Assembly: GCA_020072645.1 (NCBI GenBank)
Contig: JAIQGK010000020.1
Location: 29,690 to 93,689, forward strand
Source of the DNA: Terriglobia bacterium
GTDB taxonomy: Bacteria > Acidobacteriota > Terriglobia > Terriglobales > Acidobacteriaceae
DNA: 64,000 nucleotides
Direction: 5' to 3'
Shown here: one piece after another, positions 61,095 through 64,000 of the stretch
How the letters are laid out: the number at the start of each line of letters is the position of its first letter
Numbering within the stretch: position 1 is the stretch's first letter
Program-made: the position numbers and the translations under genes
Notes under the pieces: model-generated
The model's database searches: none
The model's input: the letters and a program-made list of their open reading frames with translations, nothing else
Told to the model about the DNA's origin: nothing

Positions 61095-61159
61095 ACGAAA
61101 AGCGCGATGATTCGGTGGAGAGCTTTTACCTGCGAGAGCAACGAGAAACAGCAAGACTG

Positions 61160-62524
61160 CTATTTTGTCTTTCGTGATTTCCGCTTCACCTGCACACCGG
61201 ATGGCCCTGCCGTCGTTAGACCCTTTAAGATCGCGCCATTTGTGATCGTCTGAAATTGTGTAAAAGGACATGGTTGCGTGCAACTTGGCAGCTTGAGCTC
61301 AACCATGTTGGGTGGATTTTTTAGCGATAAAGACTCCAGAGTACGAAGCTGCGTCAAGGTCTGGTGGACATAATACAGCCGGACAGACTGCGTTTCCGGG
61401 GTCACTCCGCCCCATAGTTCGAAGATCAGCGCGCCTGCCGGTGGCGTATCGTTATCAGGAAGGTCTGGCAGGCTCCAGTTAAGATGCAGTAAACCGGAAA
61501 CGCTGGCGACATCAGTATCGTGACCTGAGTAGATCACAAAAGGCGCAGGGCCGGCCTGCTGCAGCCTTTGCAGTATCTGGTTTGCCAGATTCGATCCCTG
61601 AATCTGCGCCATGTATCCGTCATGCTTCGTCTTGTCGAAATACAACGTATGCAGCCCTTCCATCTGCCGGAAGGATTGGCCGCCATTGCAATCAGGGCTG
61701 TTGTAAGTAACAAGACCCCATCCGGTCAGGTTGCACGGCATGCCGTTGCCATATTCGAGCAGAAAATTCTCGGCCGCCGTTGAACTCACGGAAAACATCC
61801 CATCCCATTTGAGCGATGTGCCGCTTGCCTGGGCCTGATCATTCAGGTTGAACAGAGTACAAGTCTTTGCTCCTTTGCATTCTTTGGGATCGCAACACCT
61901 CAAGGTGTTCTGCATCATTTGCAGCGCAGGGTTGTAGCTGGTCCGCAACTGCGGCAGTTCCTGATTGATCTTGTTGCTGACAATTGTTATTTGATTAGGC
62001 TCAATGTTTTGTTGGAGTAATGGGTCGGATAACGGATGAAAAAAGTAGTCGGTTTTATTCTTACTGCTGACCTTGCATTGGTTGGGTCCTGACTGGGGAG
62101 CCGGGGTGTAGGGCAAAGAGTTCACCGCGATCAGGCAATTGGCGGCTCCTCGGGACATCCCATCGGCAAGCGCCTGGGCGGTGCCCAAAGTTCGTTCAAC
62201 ATTATCGGACCAGATATATACGTTGTTTGCTGGACATTGATTGACCGGCGGCAGCAGCCCTCTGTCGGCATAGTAGGCGTGATAAAAAATACCCATTTGT
62301 TTAACCAGTTCCGTGCCGCGCGGCGTCAGGTCCCCTGGACAGGTAACATGCCATTCGGCAAGGCTGGGCCATTGTTGGCTCTGGTACGGAGAACTGGTTG
62401 AGGCAGAGAGTGGCGAACGCACCCCATGCCGGGTAAGCACTACAACCATCCTGAGTTCTGGCGTCTGACCCAGCGCTGGTGTAACCAGCAGAAGAAGAAT
62501 CAGCAATAAATGCTTTGCGGACAT
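61160..62524 (-). CDS. Histidine acid phosphatase (branch 2)
   Basis: 454 aa with signal peptide (SAKHLLLILLLLVTPALGQ). Catalytic RHGVRSP at 32-38 and, near the C-terminus, SGHDTDVAS with the HD pair. Several Cys (CCDPKECKGAKTC) suggest disulfides. The family includes periplasmic acid phosphatases and phytases; the substrate is not fixed by sequence. Its ATG has GGGAG nine bases upstream and begins ten bases after the stop of the serine hydrolase, so they are one operon. Confidence 0.88.
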   Translation of the reverse strand: MSAKHLLLILLLLVTPALGQTPELRMVVVLTRHGVRSPLSASTSSPYQSQQWPSLAEWHVTCPGDLTPRGTELVKQMGIFYHAYYADRGLLPPVNQCPANNVYIWSDNVERTLGTAQALADGMSRGAANCLIAVNSLPYTPAPQSGPNQCKVSSKNKTDYFFHPLSDPLLQQNIEPNQITIVSNKINQELPQLRTSYNPALQMMQNTLRCCDPKECKGAKTCTLFNLNDQAQASGTSLKWDGMFSVSSTAAENFLLEYGNGMPCNLTGWGLVTYNSPDCNGGQSFRQMEGLHTLYFDKTKHDGYMAQIQGSNLANQILQRLQQAGPAPFVIYSGHDTDVASVSGLLHLNWSLPDLPDNDTPPAGALIFELWGGVTPETQSVRLYYVHQTLTQLRTLESLSLKNPPNMVELKLPSCTQPCPFTQFQTITNGAILKGLTTAGPSGVQVKRKSRKTK

Positions 62525-62533
62525 TTGATCTCC

Positions 62534-63646
62534 CTAGTGGCCCTTCCCCGCTGGCTGCAGGTTTACAGGCAGGCCCAGCAGCGTATCCAGGATCTGCATG
62601 CCCAGCACGGGTGGAGGCTGGTCAGCGCTTATACCATTGGTTAGCACTGCAACTCCGACATTTTGGCTCGGGACAAAACCCACCCAGCAACTCTGTCCTC
62701 CAAGGCCACTGGCGCCATCTTTTGTATACAGGTTCTGGTTGGTTCCCTGTACTTGCAACGTGCGTATCTGCCAGCCCAGCCCCATATTGAACCCGATGGG
62801 ATGTCCGCTTTGACAGCACTGGCTCGCTGAAGTGAAAAACGTATCCTGAGTAATCAGAATTGCCGTCTTCAGCGGGGGAGGCATTTTGATTAAAATAAGC
62901 TGCGCCTTCAGCCAGGTAAGCATGTCAAGCGCATTCGATTTCAGGTCTGCTGCCTCGCCCGGGGCTTTGTTTCCATCTTTCATATACCCTTGGGCCAGCT
63001 TCGCGCCCGACGGAGGCAGTGCCCCAGTGGAGGGCATGTTCAACTGTTGGGGGCCGGTGATTTGTGCTGTAAGCTGTGTGTTGTATTGTTTGTTGCCCAC
63101 CGCATATCCTAACGTGACAAAGCCCACGTTGGAGTATTGCCAGCACGTGCCCACCTGACAAGGCCAGCAGTAGTTGTCGCCAAGCTCATCGGTCGGCTTC
63201 CACTGGTTCCAGAAATTTACCAGCGCTGAATCTGCGGGCGGATACTGATCATGAAAAAGGTAGATTGCGCCATCTTTTCCCTCACCGCCAATTTTTTTCG
63301 GCACGTTTTCTGGAAACCCCGCGGTATGGGTTGCCAGTTGTTTGAGGGTCACTTGCTGTACCGCTGGATTATTGATCTGGGTTACATATTTGCCGAGCGG
63401 ATCATCGAGATTAGAAGATTTGAATGCCAGCATCGTGGCGGTAAAAACCTTGGTTACCGAACCGAGTTCAAAAATCACTTCTGGCCCGGCCTTCAGCCCG
63501 GATTCCTTATTGGCCACTCCGCGCCCAATTGTGAGTTCAAGCGATTGGTTTCCCGAGTACGCAGCAACGGCAACACCCGGCGGATAACCCTGAGCAAGGT
63601 AGTTATCCATGAGGTCTGTAATGTTTTGTGTCAAATCTCCCATCAT
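62534..63646 (-). CDS. Beta-lactamase-class-C-like serine hydrolase
   Basis: 370 aa. Active-site motifs: S63-x-x-K66 in ELGSVTKVFTA, the Tyr of TCWQYSNVGF (YSN), and a KDGASGLGG segment near the C-terminus where the third motif usually reads KTG/HTG. The family includes esterases, peptidases and beta-lactamases; no conclusion about antibiotic resistance is warranted. No signal peptide is visible, although the acid phosphatase downstream is exported. Confidence 0.8.
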   Translation of the reverse strand: MMGDLTQNITDLMDNYLAQGYPPGVAVAAYSGNQSLELTIGRGVANKESGLKAGPEVIFELGSVTKVFTATMLAFKSSNLDDPLGKYVTQINNPAVQQVTLKQLATHTAGFPENVPKKIGGEGKDGAIYLFHDQYPPADSALVNFWNQWKPTDELGDNYCWPCQVGTCWQYSNVGFVTLGYAVGNKQYNTQLTAQITGPQQLNMPSTGALPPSGAKLAQGYMKDGNKAPGEAADLKSNALDMLTWLKAQLILIKMPPPLKTAILITQDTFFTSASQCCQSGHPIGFNMGLGWQIRTLQVQGTNQNLYTKDGASGLGGQSCWVGFVPSQNVGVAVLTNGISADQPPPVLGMQILDTLLGLPVNLQPAGKGH

Positions 63647-63865
63647 CCGTCCTTTCTTGCAGCGCTAACTTTCATTCGCTGGCAAGAGCGCCCGCGATTT
63701 CATTGCAAACTGCTGGCGTCTTGATTCAAACCACAAATGAAAGGCTTCACCTTTCGGCAGTGCTCGATTCCTTACCGGGCACTTGCGCTTCAATTGTCCT
63801 GGGTCCCGTGGGAAATCGTTTCTGGCGAAAAAAGCAATGCCAGGAAAATATTTGTGCGGGCTAGG

Positions 63866-64000
63866 TGTGACATTTCAAGAGGTTGTCCATTCGAGCAAAA
63901 CCAGAGAAGCTGATTGTGATGAGCAGTCAACTCAAATCTGGAGGCCCGAATGGACATTCATAAGAATGCACGACTTACCTTTATCCGTCGAGAGCAGTTA
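63866..64000 (+). mobile_element. Left end of an IS481-type insertion sequence
   Basis: TGTGACATTTCAAGAGGTTG at 63866 fits an IS481-type terminal repeat beginning with TGT, just 84 bases upstream of a transposase start. CTAG lies directly outside at 63861-63864 and could be part of the target duplication. The right end lies beyond the window. Confidence 0.75.
63950..64000 (+). CDS. IS481 family transposase (N-terminal fragment, cut by window)
   Basis: The 17 codons visible (MDIHKNARLTFIRREQL) match the usual opening of IS481 transposases, M(D/N)IHKNARLT.... The frame runs off the right end. GGAGG is upstream of the ATG. Confidence 0.85.
   Translation, partial: MDIHKNARLTFIRREQL

Noticed and set aside
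62534..63646. Serine hydrolase considered as an antibiotic-resistance beta-lactamase
   Set aside because: The class C-like fold is shared by many esterases and peptidases; the third motif is KDG, and nothing in the context points to resistance.
63628..63864. Plus-strand frame before the IS481 end
   Set aside because: It overlaps the divergent serine hydrolase start region and has no domain or ribosome site.

Overview
This window looks like chromosomal DNA of an acidobacterium, probably class Terriglobia (the Koribacter/Sulfotelmatobacter-like soil groups). The evidence is moderately high GC, a MacB/FtsX-type permease of the 'acidobacterial duplicated orphan permease' (ADOP) kind, a PadR regulator paired with a membrane protein, a stand-alone TonB protein, many small secreted proteins with Ig-like repeats, a class II 2-oxoacid:ferredoxin oxidoreductase, and intergenic 'CGCGGAT'-type repeat clusters. 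I saw no rRNA, tRNA or CRISPR array. An IS481-type insertion sequence begins at the right edge.

Layout. 1-8.1 kb: end of an unknown (possibly outer-membrane) protein, a glycosyltransferase/diguanylate cyclase pair, a stand-alone histidine-kinase dimerisation domain, an orphan GvpL/F gas-vesicle protein, a small lipoprotein, a sigma-54 activator with Glu in place of the phosphorylated Asp, and a DksA/TraR zinc-finger protein. 8.1-13.3 kb: a TonB protein, a PilZ protein with a secreted partner, a glutamine amidotransferase, beta-carbonic anhydrase and a DUF1835 protein. 13.4-17.7 kb: the conserved envelope/isoprenoid operon uppS-cdsA-dxr-rseP. 17.9-23.9 kb: a CzcCBA-type heavy-metal efflux operon with a small His/Cys-rich leader gene. 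24-28 kb: SirB1 protein, ADOP permease and a DUF4160/DUF2442 toxin-antitoxin-like pair. 28.4-31.7 kb: a 74-aa peptide gene, an intercistronic hairpin, a B12-binding radical SAM enzyme and a membrane protein. 31.7-38.2 kb: lipoprotein, amino-acid permease, a membrane protein plus peptidoglycan amidase, a possible sigma-like protein and a homing-endonuclease-related nuclease. 37.8-47.4 kb: acetyl-CoA synthetase, dienelactone-hydrolase-like protein, YceH-like protein, an AT-richer Mrr-type nuclease and korAB. 47.6-51.3 kb: many small regulators and unknown proteins, including two divergent copies of a small basic family with a WIAP...ADIALG motif. 51.3-58.5 kb: a gene-poor stretch with eroded repeats, then two large secreted proteins (EXORDIUM-like with Ig repeats; ExeM/NucH-like extracellular nuclease). 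58.9-63.6 kb: PadR with its operator and a membrane partner, a small HTH gene inside a partial duplication, a histidine acid phosphatase and a serine hydrolase.

Links between genes. acs and korAB (acetate activation and ferredoxin-linked 2-oxoacid metabolism) each carry a CRP/FNR-type palindrome upstream, which suggests shared control. uppS-cdsA-dxr-rseP are joined by overlapping or abutting codons, as are czcC-czcB-czcA. The best candidates for an undescribed system are the small-peptide/radical-SAM pair (28.4-30.4 kb), the WIAP small-protein family (48.1-49.0 kb), and the sigma-like/homing-nuclease pair (36.0-38.2 kb). All functions here are read from sequence by eye; no database search was run.
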